Shown: positions 1 to 9,200 of the stretch, piece after piece | Position numbering within the stretch: the first letter of the stretch is position 1 | How the letters are laid out: the number at the start of each line of letters is the position of its first letter | Assembly: GCA_041821315.1 (NCBI GenBank) | Contig: JBGUEO010000018.1 | Span: 1-64,000 of the forward strand | Direction: 5' to 3' | Source of the DNA: DIGJ01 sp041821315 | Lineage (GTDB): Bacteria > Bacillota > Clostridia > Lachnospirales > Lachnospiraceae | DNA length: 64,000 bases | The notes under the pieces: model-generated | The model's database searches: none | Seen by the model: only the letters and a program-made list of their open reading frames with translations | Told to the model about the DNA's origin: nothing | Program-made: the position numbers and the translations under genes

Positions 1-39
1 TCTTTCCAAGAAAGAGCCATTTATTTCCAAAGACACAAT

Positions 40-486
40 TTATTTTACACTACCTTCTTTTCGATTGACTATTTTTATAACGATGTTACAATCGGAAACA
101 TGAGAATAATTAATATCCAAAGAATAATCGATGCTTACGAGAATTCCAAGTTCTTGTTCTTCTATATGAATCTGATTGGTATGAATACCAATCATTAATT
201 CTCCATAAGGCGTTTTATAATAGGTCATGGTTTTTTTACCTGGTTCAAAAATCATACTTACATTATTGAATCCTTTTTTTGTAAGCTCGATTAATTCAGA
301 ACTTACCGTAAGGCGAGCGTTTGAAATACCACTGTCTTGACCTTCTATTTCTGTTATTTCTTCATAAAAAATATAATGTTTTCCATTTTTAAAGTAATAT
401 TCTCCTGGGGAGATTACTTCCATTGCTTCATCTTGATCTAATTCAAATTGCAGACCAGCAATGGAAACTAAGACTTCTTTCTTCAT
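40..486 (-). CDS. DUF1934 family beta-barrel protein
   Basis: A 148-aa cytoplasmic protein without signal peptide or membrane segment, matching the DUF1934 (YwiB-like) family, which adopts a small calycin-like beta-barrel of unknown function. The N-terminal strand, the YEE(I)xE segment, and the central GxxxMTYYKTPYGELMIGI-type core followed by a C-terminal strand are typical. Length equals the family norm. A GGAGGG site lies just upstream of the ATG. It is the last gene of the minus-strand series spoIIR-ddl-murI, starting 8 bp after the murI stop, so co-transcription is likely. No catalytic residue is recognised; the biochemical role is unknown. Confidence 0.85.
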   Translation of the reverse strand: MKKEVLVSIAGLQFELDQDEAMEVISPGEYYFKNGKHYIFYEEITEIEGQDSGISNARLTVSSELIELTKKGFNNVSMIFEPGKKTMTYYKTPYGELMIGIHTNQIHIEEQELGILVSIDYSLDINYSHVSDCNIVIKIVNRKEGSVK

Positions 487-494
487 AGTCCCTC

Positions 495-1301
495 CTAATA
501 TTGTTCAATATTAACATCACTTGTTTCTACCACATTACAAGGTAAAATCGTATTAGCGAATGCCTTGAATTTTTCTGCTCCATCACTTACAAAAAATTGA
601 TGTGAGGAGACAGTTTGATTGCCGGTTAACTGATTTTCTAGTAAAACGGTTTTTAATGATTTTGCTGTTTCGTATGCTGGATTTACCAAGGCTACATCAT
701 CTCCTATTACCTTTTGCAAGGTGTGTCGAATGAGAGGATAATGCGTGCATCCTAGAATTAAGGTGTCTATATTATAACCCTTTAATTCACTGAAATAACG
801 TTCAGCAATTTCTACGGTGACAGAATCATAAAGTAATCCCTCTTCCACTAAGGGAACAAAAAGAGGACAAGCTTTCGTAAAGACTTGTATATTTGGTTGA
901 ATGCTGTTTAAATACGTTGTATAGATATTGGTTCGAACCATACCTTCTGTTCCGATAACTCCAATTCGTCCAGTTTTGCTTGTTTCTAAAGCGGCCTTAG
1001 CTCCGGGTTTTATCACACCAATAATGGGAATTTGACTTTCATTTTGAAGGGTTTCTAACGCAAAGGCAGTGGCGGTGTTACAAGCCACGACAATTGCCTT
1101 TACATTTTTTGTATGTAAAAATTTAGTAATTTGCTTCGAATAGGTAATAACTGTATTTTGTGATTTGCTTCCATAAGGAACCCTAGCGGTATCACCAAAG
1201 TACACAATCGATTCATTTGGCATCTGACGCATGATTTCACGAGCGACGGTTAAACCTCCAACGCCTGAATCAAAAACACCGATTGGAGAATTGTTTGACA
1301 T
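495..1301 (-). CDS. murI: Glutamate racemase
   Basis: Glutamate racemase (268 aa) interconverts L- and D-glutamate to supply D-Glu for peptidoglycan stem peptides, in the cytoplasm. The N-terminal FDSGVGGLTV motif carries the catalytic Asp/Ser region. The two catalytic cysteines sit in VVACNTATA (about residue 73) and LGCTHYPL (about residue 184), at family-typical spacing. The ribosome site AGGAGG overlaps the stop region of the upstream ddl gene, 9 bp away. Adjacent ddl makes the D-Ala-D-Ala dipeptide, so the two genes form a D-amino-acid wall precursor pair. Full length and apparently intact. Confidence 0.97.
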   Translation of the reverse strand: MSNNSPIGVFDSGVGGLTVAREIMRQMPNESIVYFGDTARVPYGSKSQNTVITYSKQITKFLHTKNVKAIVVACNTATAFALETLQNESQIPIIGVIKPGAKAALETSKTGRIGVIGTEGMVRTNIYTTYLNSIQPNIQVFTKACPLFVPLVEEGLLYDSVTVEIAERYFSELKGYNIDTLILGCTHYPLIRHTLQKVIGDDVALVNPAYETAKSLKTVLLENQLTGNQTVSSHQFFVSDGAEKFKAFANTILPCNVVETSDVNIEQY

Positions 1302-1310
1302 AGAATCCTC

Positions 1311-2363
1311 CTATCGCATAAAGCTTTGCTGAATCAATTTTTCTATGAGTTCTTGTTTGCGAAATCCTTTTTCTTCCCAAAGCATAGGATACATACTAAT
1401 GGCAGTAAATCCAGGAAGTGTGTTAATTTCATTGAATACCACTTCATTGGTATCTTTTTCTAAAAAGAAATCAACACGAGACAGTCCAAATCCGTCAACT
1501 GCACGGAAAATTTCAACCGCATACTTGCGAATTTTATTGGCAATGCCCGCTGGAAGCTCAGGAGAGAGTACAGTTTTAGATTCTGTGCTATTATATTTTG
1601 CATCATAATCATAGAAATCAGCGGCAGCAAGTATTTCTCCAACGCCAGAAGCACGTGGTTCTTGACCTCCAAGTACAGCACATTCGATTTCACGACCGAT
1701 AATTGTTTCTTCTACTAAAATTTTGCGGTCATGATTCACAGCTGATAGCAGTGCAGCAATCAATTCATCACGGTCATGTGCTTTTGATACACCCTTTGAA
1801 GAACCTGCGTTTGAAGGTTTTACGAAAACGGGATAGTTTAGCTTCGTTTCAATACGCGTGATGGCTTCTTCCATGTCTTTTAATTGGTTGGAAAGTATGG
1901 GAACATAATTTGCTTGACGAATACCTAGAGTGTCTACGATGATTTTGGTATAGAACTTATCCATAGAAACGGCAGAAGCTAGTACGCCACATCCAACATA
2001 TGGAATTTGCGATAACTCGATTAATCCTTGAACGGTGCCATCTTCCCCATATTTTCCATGAAGGGCAGGGAATATTACATCGACTTTTTGTAGATGGGTA
2101 CCACCGTTTTCAGTGATAAAAAATCCTTTTTTTGTAGCATCCGGAGATAGGATTGCCTCGGTTTTGCTCTTTACCCATGAACCGGAAGAAATTTTCTCTA
2201 TCGTATTTACTTTGACCCAGTGTCCCTCCTTTGTGATGCCGATTAGTAGCAGATCATAAGAGTCTTTATCTATATTTGTAATAATAGTTGTAGCGGATAT
2301 ACAAGATACTTCGTGCTCCGAGGATTGGCCCCCGAACAATAGTGCAACGGTTTTTTTGCTCAT
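1311..2363 (-). CDS. ddl: D-alanine--D-alanine ligase
   Basis: ATP-grasp ligase joining two D-Ala to D-Ala-D-Ala for the UDP-MurNAc pentapeptide. The N-terminal LLFGGQSSEHEVS motif, the GKYGEDGTVQGL segment, the VKPSNAGSSKGV ATP-grasp loop and the metal-binding NEINTLPGF motif are all visible. The omega-loop region DFYDYDAKY has the tyrosine and lysine expected of D-Ala rather than D-lactate specificity. The start is placed at the second ATG (MSKKTV, 350 aa), because the AAAGGA site is well spaced for it and too close to the upstream ATG at 2372. Lies 34 bp after spoIIR and 9 bp before murI. Confidence 0.96.
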   Translation of the reverse strand: MSKKTVALLFGGQSSEHEVSCISATTIITNIDKDSYDLLLIGITKEGHWVKVNTIEKISSGSWVKSKTEAILSPDATKKGFFITENGGTHLQKVDVIFPALHGKYGEDGTVQGLIELSQIPYVGCGVLASAVSMDKFYTKIIVDTLGIRQANYVPILSNQLKDMEEAITRIETKLNYPVFVKPSNAGSSKGVSKAHDRDELIAALLSAVNHDRKILVEETIIGREIECAVLGGQEPRASGVGEILAAADFYDYDAKYNSTESKTVLSPELPAGIANKIRKYAVEIFRAVDGFGLSRVDFFLEKDTNEVVFNEINTLPGFTAISMYPMLWEEKGFRKQELIEKLIQQSFMR

Positions 2364-2397
2364 AGTAATCATATCCTTTCTGTTTTGTTACTACATT

Positions 2398-3042
2398 TTA
2401 CTCTTTAATGGGAAAATAATCAATAACCTTGTCAAACAACTCTTTGAGCTTCGATTTATAAAAAACAGGGGTGTTTTCATCGGAAAGAAGACTCTCATAT
2501 TCTTCTTTTGTGAGAATTTCTTTGAATTTCTCTTTGTTTTCTTCTGTTATGACCTCGTAGGTTTCATCTACGTAGCAAAGGGATGGAAACATGACACACC
2601 ACCAATTTTTCCCTTTGCTTGTCCCCAGTTCCACACGTAGAGCCTCATATCTGCCAGCAGGAAAAATTAGGTCACCATATTGTTTAATTGGAAAGTCACA
2701 AAAAGAGAGGCTTGCTTTGACACTATAGAAATAGCCATTGTTTGCCATTGATGTGGCGGCAACTTCTTCAATCGAGGAGAGATTATCTTGAATAATTTTA
2801 CGTGCCTCCGTTATGGTCTGTGCCGTATTCAACTGCTCTCTTAAAAATAAAACGATATCATTTTTTACTAGAAGTTTTAGTGCTTGATCTTCCGTGCTAT
2901 CACTGTTTGCAATTACATGTAGACGGATAATTTGGCTGGCAATGTGTTCTTGTGAAGCAATATTTACTGTTTCACTTTTCTTATTTGGACTTGCGAGAAG
3001 CAAAAATAAGAAAAAGAAATAAAGAATAAACTTGGAATTCAT
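2398..3042 (-). CDS. spoIIR: Stage II sporulation protein R
   Basis: SpoIIR is the forespore-made secreted signal that triggers SpoIIGA processing of pro-sigma-E in the mother cell. The 214-aa protein starts with a hydrophobic signal segment (about residues 5-18) followed by the diagnostic RLHVIANSDS motif. An aromatic-rich section around the KNWWCVMFPSLCY region is typical of the family. A GGAGG site precedes the ATG. It heads a minus-strand run with ddl and murI. Its presence is good evidence that the organism forms endospores. Forespore-specific (sigma-F) expression is expected from the family; I did not identify a convincing promoter. Confidence 0.95.
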   Translation of the reverse strand: MNSKFILYFFFLFLLLASPNKKSETVNIASQEHIASQIIRLHVIANSDSTEDQALKLLVKNDIVLFLREQLNTAQTITEARKIIQDNLSSIEEVAATSMANNGYFYSVKASLSFCDFPIKQYGDLIFPAGRYEALRVELGTSKGKNWWCVMFPSLCYVDETYEVITEENKEKFKEILTKEEYESLLSDENTPVFYKSKLKELFDKVIDYFPIKE

Positions 3043-3125
3043 ATGTAATCCTCCATACTAAAGTAATTTATTTGAATAAAGTCTTAATATGGAAAGTATT
3101 GCCAAGTATTTATTTTTTATTCCTA

Positions 3126-3190
3126 CAAAACAAGGCACTCTCAAACCAAATTGCCCTTTGCTTGATTGGCGTTTGAGAGCGCCTTGTGGT
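3126..3190 (-). terminator. Rho-independent terminator of the VanY-like gene
   Basis: Long hairpin with arms ACAAGGC/CTCTCAAAC (3130-3146) and GTTTGAGAG/GCCTTGT (3171-3187), each broken by a single mismatch. On the minus strand it is followed by TTTTGT, right after the stop codon of the carboxypeptidase gene. It separates that gene from spoIIR downstream. Confidence 0.85.
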
Positions 3191-3193
3191 AAC

Positions 3194-4054
3194 CTAATTG
3201 TCTTTAGTAAAATTTTCGTAATCTTCGACATCAATAGTTGTGCCATACGTGGTATCACTTGAGAGGGTATCATTTGGAGCGTAGTTATAATATTCTTCCA
3301 AACAAAGATTGTTTTCGTATAAATAATTTGCTAAGGTAGTGCCTACATAGCGGATGTGCCATGGTTCATAGGCATATCCGGTAATTTCTGATTTGTCACT
3401 TGGATAGCGGATGATAAATCCATATTCATAAGAATGATTTGCAATAAATTTACCTTCGGGTGTTGCGGCAAACGCGGTATCTAGACGATTGTGTATGGAT
3501 TGCGTGGAAACATCAATGGAAAGCCCTGTCTGATGTTCACTGCATCCAGCTTTTGCAGAGTATAGATTGGTAAGATCCGCTCCATCTTTTGCTAGATTTT
3601 TATTGTAAATTTCTAATTGTCTTTTGTAAGACCGATAACCAGATACTCCGTATAGATTTAATCCTTCCTCATTCGCGGCCTCAAAAAGAGAAGCGAGAGC
3701 CTTGCCTGCTTCTTCTCGCATTAGTTTTTTTTCGCTATAACTAGAAAAGCTAAATATAATGTCAGGAACTTTCAGATCGGGTGGAACATAATCCGAAGGA
3801 AGTGCATATTCTTTGTTTACTAGAACTGTTGTACTAGACGGTTTGGTATCGATATATGTAGTTACCAGATTGTTTGTCGGATGTAGGTTGCTTGCATCAA
3901 TCATTGAAAAAGTATCCCCTAATTGGTTCTTATTATAATAATATTCAGTTTCACTGGGACTATTACTAGCCCATGTCCGAGCGGGAGTTAAAAAACGATA
4001 AGCAACAAAGCTGATAACTAGGATAGATGTAACTATTAAAAAAAATTTTCGCAT
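3194..4054 (-). CDS. VanY-type D-alanyl-D-alanine carboxypeptidase (M15B)
   Basis: Membrane-anchored or exported zinc carboxypeptidase predicted to remove the terminal D-Ala from peptidoglycan stem peptides. An N-terminal hydrophobic helix (about residues 3-20) acts as anchor or signal. The M15B core has the GYRSYKRQ segment, the zinc ligands His and Asp in SEHQTGLSIDVS and the C-terminal zinc His in EPWHIRYV. The start is set at the internal ATG (MRKFF, 286 aa), where GAGGGG lies 7 nt upstream; the ATG 15 bp further upstream has no site. It stands alone between two hairpins. No vanS/vanR or other van genes are nearby, so this is a housekeeping wall enzyme, not a resistance cluster. Confidence 0.92.
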   Translation of the reverse strand: MRKFFLIVTSILVISFVAYRFLTPARTWASNSPSETEYYYNKNQLGDTFSMIDASNLHPTNNLVTTYIDTKPSSTTVLVNKEYALPSDYVPPDLKVPDIIFSFSSYSEKKLMREEAGKALASLFEAANEEGLNLYGVSGYRSYKRQLEIYNKNLAKDGADLTNLYSAKAGCSEHQTGLSIDVSTQSIHNRLDTAFAATPEGKFIANHSYEYGFIIRYPSDKSEITGYAYEPWHIRYVGTTLANYLYENNLCLEEYYNYAPNDTLSSDTTYGTTIDVEDYENFTKDN

Positions 4055-4182
4055 AAAACGACCCCTCATTTACAATATATGCCTATTTATTTAATGATTA
4101 TACCATATGTTGCAAAAAACGCGAGTAAAAAATAATAAAAAACAGAAAAAACAGGTAAAATATGAATAATAAACACAAAACA

Positions 4183-4230
4183 ACACCCTAATATATAGAT
4201 GAAATAAAATTATCTATACATTAGGGTGCT
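4183..4230 (-). terminator. Rho-independent terminator after pncB
   Basis: Inverted repeat with arms ACACCCTAATATATAGAT (4183-4200) and ATCTATACATTAGGGTG (4212-4228), with one internal mismatch. On the minus strand it is followed by a T-rich stretch (TTGTTTTGTGTTT). It lies a few bases after the pncB stop. Confidence 0.88.
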
Positions 4231-4235
4231 GTACA

Positions 4236-5693
4236 TTATTCGTTATTTGAATTGCTAGTATAATTATCGAGTAATTGTGTTTTCACCTGCCACAACTCTT
4301 CGGATAAATCGACATAAACTTTATGAGGATTTATCAGACGCTTTGTTTCATCCCAAAGAGTATTGATCTCTGATTTGCAGTACTCACGAATTTCCATTAC
4401 GCTTGGTGATTCGTAGACACATTGTCCGTTTTGGAATACAGGGGTAAGTAGTTCACGGAGAACGTAAGAGTTTGGTTTTAAATATAATTTCTTCCAGGTT
4501 TCAACGGGATCGAATAGTTTTAATTTTTTATCTTCAGAAAAGATTTCGTCAACAAATGAAATTAAGTCAGCTTTAATCTTACCGCTGGTTTTATCATAGA
4601 CCCGATGAATCGTCTTGTTTCCGGGATTGGTTATTTTCCATGTGTTATCGGAAAGTTTTATTTTAGGGATAAAGCTACCATTTTTCTCAATTGCAGCTAA
4701 TTTATAGACACCTCCGAATGCAGGACAATCCTTAGAGGTGATTAGGTTTGTGCCAACGCCCCATGAGTTAATGGCTGCTCCTTGTGTTTTAAGGGAATCA
4801 ATCAAATATTCATCTAAATCACTTGATGCACAGATAGATGCTTCTGGAAATCCGGCGTCATCTAGCATTTTACGTGCTAGCTTAGAAAGGTAAGCTAAGT
4901 CACCACTGTCTAGTCGAATGCCATAGGTAATTGGCATTTTTCCTGATTCTTTTAATTCACGGAAAATTTGAATTGCATGAGGGACACCAGAACGCAGCGT
5001 ATCATACGTATCAACCAATAAAGTTGTATTATTTGGATAAAGGTTCGCATAGTGCCGAAATGCAGTAAGTTCATCTTCAAAACTCATAATCCAGCTATGT
5101 GCATGTGTGCCAAGTGCTGGTACGGAATATTTTTTTGCACATAACACATTGCTTGTACCAATACAGCCGCCAATGACAGCAGCTCTTGCACCCAAAGTTC
5201 CAGCATCAGGACCTTGTGCACGGCGAAGCCCAAATTCCATGACACCATCAGCGCCTGCTGCAAAGCATACACGAGAAGCTTTGGTGGCAATTAGACTTTG
5301 GTGATTGATAATATTTAAGATGGCAGTTTCTACTAATTGCGCTTCCATAATAGGGGCAATTACTTTTACGAGTGGTTCCATAGGGAATACAATGGTTCCT
5401 TCTGGAACAGCATAAATATCACCAGTAAAATGAAATCCAGCGAGGTAATCAAGAAAATCTTCATCAAAAATAGTAAGACTTCTTAGATAAGAAATATCGT
5501 CATAATCAAAATGAAGTCCTTTGATATATTCGATAACTTGTTCAAGTCCGGCACAAATTGCATATCCACCACCGGATGGGTTGGTACGGTAAAAAGCATC
5601 AAAAATAACGCGTTCATGCACATTATTTTTAAAGTATCCCTGCATCATGGTTAACTCATAAAAGTCGGTTAACAGGGTTAGATTCTCAGTCAT
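4236..5693 (-). CDS. pncB: Nicotinate phosphoribosyltransferase
   Basis: NAPRTase (485 aa) converts nicotinate and PRPP to nicotinate mononucleotide, the entry step of NAD salvage (Preiss-Handler pathway). Recognised from the N-terminal LLTDFYELTMMQGYF motif, the FGLRRAQGPDAG substrate segment, the GTHAHSW motif with the family histidine, and the GIRLDSGDL phosphate-binding region. Length is normal for the bacterial long form. A GGAGGA site precedes the ATG. Monocistronic, ended by a strong hairpin, and divergent from the T-box/ileS unit. Confidence 0.95.
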   Translation of the reverse strand: MTENLTLLTDFYELTMMQGYFKNNVHERVIFDAFYRTNPSGGGYAICAGLEQVIEYIKGLHFDYDDISYLRSLTIFDEDFLDYLAGFHFTGDIYAVPEGTIVFPMEPLVKVIAPIMEAQLVETAILNIINHQSLIATKASRVCFAAGADGVMEFGLRRAQGPDAGTLGARAAVIGGCIGTSNVLCAKKYSVPALGTHAHSWIMSFEDELTAFRHYANLYPNNTTLLVDTYDTLRSGVPHAIQIFRELKESGKMPITYGIRLDSGDLAYLSKLARKMLDDAGFPEASICASSDLDEYLIDSLKTQGAAINSWGVGTNLITSKDCPAFGGVYKLAAIEKNGSFIPKIKLSDNTWKITNPGNKTIHRVYDKTSGKIKADLISFVDEIFSEDKKLKLFDPVETWKKLYLKPNSYVLRELLTPVFQNGQCVYESPSVMEIREYCKSEINTLWDETKRLINPHKVYVDLSEELWQVKTQLLDNYTSNSNNE

Positions 5694-5794
5694 AGAGTCC
5701 TCCTTATTTAACTAAATCCAGAATGTTTTGATTGCTATTCTTTTGCTATATATTGCTACGAATTATAAGGAATGTCAAGTTCCTTGGAAAAAAG

Positions 5795-5823
5795 TTGACA
5801 ATCTATAAAATTTATACTATATT
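5795..5823 (+). promoter_or_regulatory. Sigma-A promoter for the ileS T-box transcript
   Basis: TTGACA at 5795-5800, a 17-bp spacer, and TATATT at 5818-5823. It sits about 30 bp before the first conserved T-box positions, as expected for a leader transcript. Confidence 0.7.
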
Positions 5824-5849
5824 CATAGATAACGTATATGAAAAAGACG

Positions 5850-6070
5850 TTGATGGAGACAGTAGGCCTATTAAGAAGAGAAGAGTGAACCGGAGATAGT
5901 GGAAACCCGGTCTTAGTATGGTAGGTTGAATATCACTCCTAAGTTGCAGGTCAAACGTAAAGACAAGTAGGCCCCGCCGGCATCCACCGTTATTTGGAAA
6001 CTGTATGGTTGTACAGGTGGTTAAAATGAAAGCATTGGCTCTCATCCTGTTAAGGATGGGGGCCATTTAT
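5850..6070 (+). promoter_or_regulatory. T-box riboswitch, isoleucine type, upstream of ileS
   Basis: The leader has the T-box layout. Stem I carries an AGAG bulge-like segment and a distal CCGG...GGAAACCCGG loop around 5880-5910. The specifier loop contains GAATATCAC, giving ATC (Ile) at 5931-5933 followed by a purine. A T-box-like core AGGTGGTTAA lies at 6015-6024, whose TGGT would pair with the ACCA end of uncharged tRNA-Ile. It ends in a 13-bp terminator hairpin (6036-6048 with 6053-6065) followed by TTTAT. Uncharged tRNA-Ile would stabilise the antiterminator and turn on ileS. The core deviates from AGGGTGGTACCGCG, so a covariance-model search is the decisive check. Confidence 0.85.
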
Positions 6071-6084
6071 CGTGATGGCAATGA

Positions 6085-6207
6085 GACGTGCAAAATAGTG
6101 AAGAAGTGAATGCATGCTTGCATGCAAATTCACATCTGCACTATTTTATAGGGCGAAGCCCGCGTGCTTCTTGAAGAGCAAAGCGAATCAAGAAGAAAGT
6201 GCACGTC
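6085..6207 (+). repeat. Nested palindromic block between T-box and ileS
   Basis: A 123-bp non-coding stretch bounded by GACGTGCA (6085-6092) and its exact complement TGCACGTC (6200-6207). Inside, AAAATAGTG pairs with CACTATTTT, and GTGAAT-GCATGC pairs with GCATGC-ATTCAC, forming a long first stem-loop. A GGGC-GAA-GCCC minihairpin and CTTCTTGA/TCAAGAAG follow. It lies after the T-box terminator and just before the ileS ribosome site. A REP- or MITE-like insertion is the simplest explanation; a second regulatory structure is the alternative. Confidence 0.7.
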
Positions 6208-6231
6208 GTGAAAAAGAAAGGATACTATATC

Positions 6232-9200
6232 ATGTCAATGTATGAAAAAGTATCAACGAATCTAAATTTCGTTGATCGAGAAAAACAGGTAGAGTCTTTT
6301 TGGAAGGCAAATGAGATTTTTGAAAAAAGTATGGACATCAGAAAAGAAGGCGAAACATATACCTTCTATGATGGACCTCCGACGGCAAATGGGAAACCAC
6401 ATATTGGACACGTATTAACGCGAGTTATTAAAGATATGATTCCTAGATATCGCACAATGAAAGGATATATGGTACCAAGAAAGGCAGGATGGGATACCCA
6501 CGGTCTTCCAGTTGAACTTGAAGTAGAAAAACTACTTGGATTAGATGGAAAAGAACAGATTGAAGAATATGGATTAGAGCCTTTTATTGATAAGTGCAAA
6601 GAATCTGTTTGGAAATATAAAGGAATGTGGGAAGATTTTTCCGGAACAGTTGGATTCTGGGCAGATATGAATGATCCATATGTAACTTATCATAATGATT
6701 TCATTGAATCGGAATGGTGGGCGTTAAAACAAATTTGGGATAAAAAACTTCTATACAAGGGCTATAAAATTGTACCGTATTGTCCAAGATGCGGAACACC
6801 TCTATCCTCACATGAAGTAGCACAGGGATATAAGGATGTAAAAGAGAAATCTGCCATTGCAAAATTTCCGATTAAAGGGAAAAGTGGAGAGTATATTTTA
6901 GCATGGACGACAACGCCATGGACACTTCCATCAAATGTTGGACTTTGCGTAAATCCAGATGAAACTTATGTTAAAGTAAAGGTCTTAGTAAATGCAAAAA
7001 GTGATATTATAAAAGAGGGCGAAGAAGATACAGCGGTAGGAGAGGAATATTATGTCTTAGCACAAGCACTGTTATCGGTGATTGATGGAACCTATGAAAT
7101 TGTTGAAACTTATCTGGGAAAAGAGTTAGAGTATACGGAGTATTTACCGCTGTTTGACTATGCATTCAATCAGGCAGATGGAACAGTGGGTGATCCGGGA
7201 GACCGTACTATGGTATATAATAAAAAGGCATTTTATATCACTTGTGATCGTTATGTCACGCTTACCGATGGTACTGGAGTGGTACACATCGCACCTGCAT
7301 TTGGTGAGGATGATGCAAATGTTGGGCGCAAGTATGATCTTCCGTTTCTTCAGTTAGTGGATGAAAAAGGACAAATGAAGGCCGAATGTACCGATATGGC
7401 GGGAGTATTTTGCAAAAAAGCAGATGAGATTGTATTTCGTCTATTGGGAGAAAAGAAATTATTATTTAAGTCTCTTAAATTTGAGCATAGTTATCCATTC
7501 TGCTGGAGATGTGATACACCACTTATTTACTATGCAAGAGAATCCTGGTTTATTAAGATGACAGCGGTAAAAGAAGACTTGATTCGTAATAACAATACGA
7601 TTAATTGGATACCAGAAAACATTGGAAAAGGTCGTTTTGGTGACTGGTTAGAAAATGTACAAGATTGGAGCATAAGCCGTAACCGGTATTGGGGAACCCC
7701 TCTTAATATATGGGAGTGTGAATGTGGTCATATGCATTCGATTGGAAGTATTGAAGAACTTAAAGAGCGTTCCAATAACTGCCCAGAAGATATCGAGCTA
7801 CACCGTCCGTTTATTGACAATGTTACATTTGCTTGTGAAAAGTGTGGGAAGGAAATGCACCGTGTACCAGAAGTAATCGACTGTTGGTTTGATTCAGGTG
7901 CGATGCCATTTGCACAGCATCATTATCCATTTGAAAATAAAGAAAAATTTGAGACACAATTTCCTGCGGATTTTATTTCCGAAGCAGTGGATCAAACAAG
8001 AGGATGGTTTTATTCCTTATTAGCAGAAGCTACCTTGCTCTTTAACAAAGCACCATATAAAAATGTTATTGTTTTGGGACATGTACAAGATGAAAATGGA
8101 CAAAAAATGTCAAAATCCAAAGGAAATGCAGTCGATCCTTTTGATGCACTCAATCAATATGGTGCGGATGCCATTCGCTGGTATTTTTATGTGAATAGTG
8201 CCCCATGGCTTCCAAACCGTTTCCATGGAAAAGCAGTACAGGAAGGTCAGAGAAAATTCATGGGGACTTTGTGGAATACCTATGCATTCTTTGTACTCTA
8301 TGCAAACATTGATGCATTTGATGCAACAAAATATCAGTTAGACTATGAAAAACTGAGTGTTATGGATAAATGGCTGTTATCTCGTTTGAATACCGTTGTA
8401 AAGTCGGTTGATGAGAATCTTGCAAATTATAAGATTCCTGAAACTGCAAGAGCACTGCAAGACTTTGTGGATGAGATGAGTAACTGGTATGTTCGAAGAG
8501 GGCGTGAACGTTTTTGGGCAAAGGGAATGGAACAAGATAAGATCAATGCCTATATGACGTTATATACAGCATTAGTGACAATTTGTAAGGCTGCCGCTCC
8601 AATGATTCCATTTATGACAGAAGACATCTACAGAAATCTTGTTTGTAGTATTGATGCATCGGCACCAGAAAGTATTCATTTATGTGATTTTCCACAGGTA
8701 CAGGATGAATGGATTGATGTAGCACTTGAGAAAAATATGGAAGAAGTACTAGATATTGTAGTGCTAGGACGCGCATGCAGAAATAATGCTACTATTAAAA
8801 ATCGTCAACCAATCGGAACGATGTATGTAAAAGCCGAGGATCAATTATCTTCCTTCTATCAAGAAATTATTGAAGAGGAACTAAATGTGAAACAGGTAGT
8901 GTTTACAAATGATGTTAGAAACTTTACCTCATATAGCTTTAAGCCACAGTTAAAAACACTAGGACGTCGTTTTGGCAAGCAATTAAATGTACTAAAGGAA
9001 ATCCTTACAAACCTGAACGGAAACCAAGCAATGGATGAGCTAAATGAAAAGGGAAGCCTTAGTATTCAAATAGAAGGTGTAGTTGAAGTACTTGAAAAAG
9101 ATGATTTGCTGATTGAGGCGGCACAGATGGAAGGATATGTATCGGAGTCTAATTATGGAATTACAGTGGTTCTTGACATCAATCTTTCGGAGGAATTGCT

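Noticed and set aside
3194..4054. Vancomycin-resistance (vanY) cluster
   Set aside because: Only a lone carboxypeptidase; no vanHAX, vanT or two-component genes, and ddl shows D-Ala-type signatures.
6199..6231. GTG at 6199 as ileS start
   Set aside because: It lies in the palindromic block without a Shine-Dalgarno site; ATG 6232 has AAAGGA 9 nt upstream and matches the family N-terminus.
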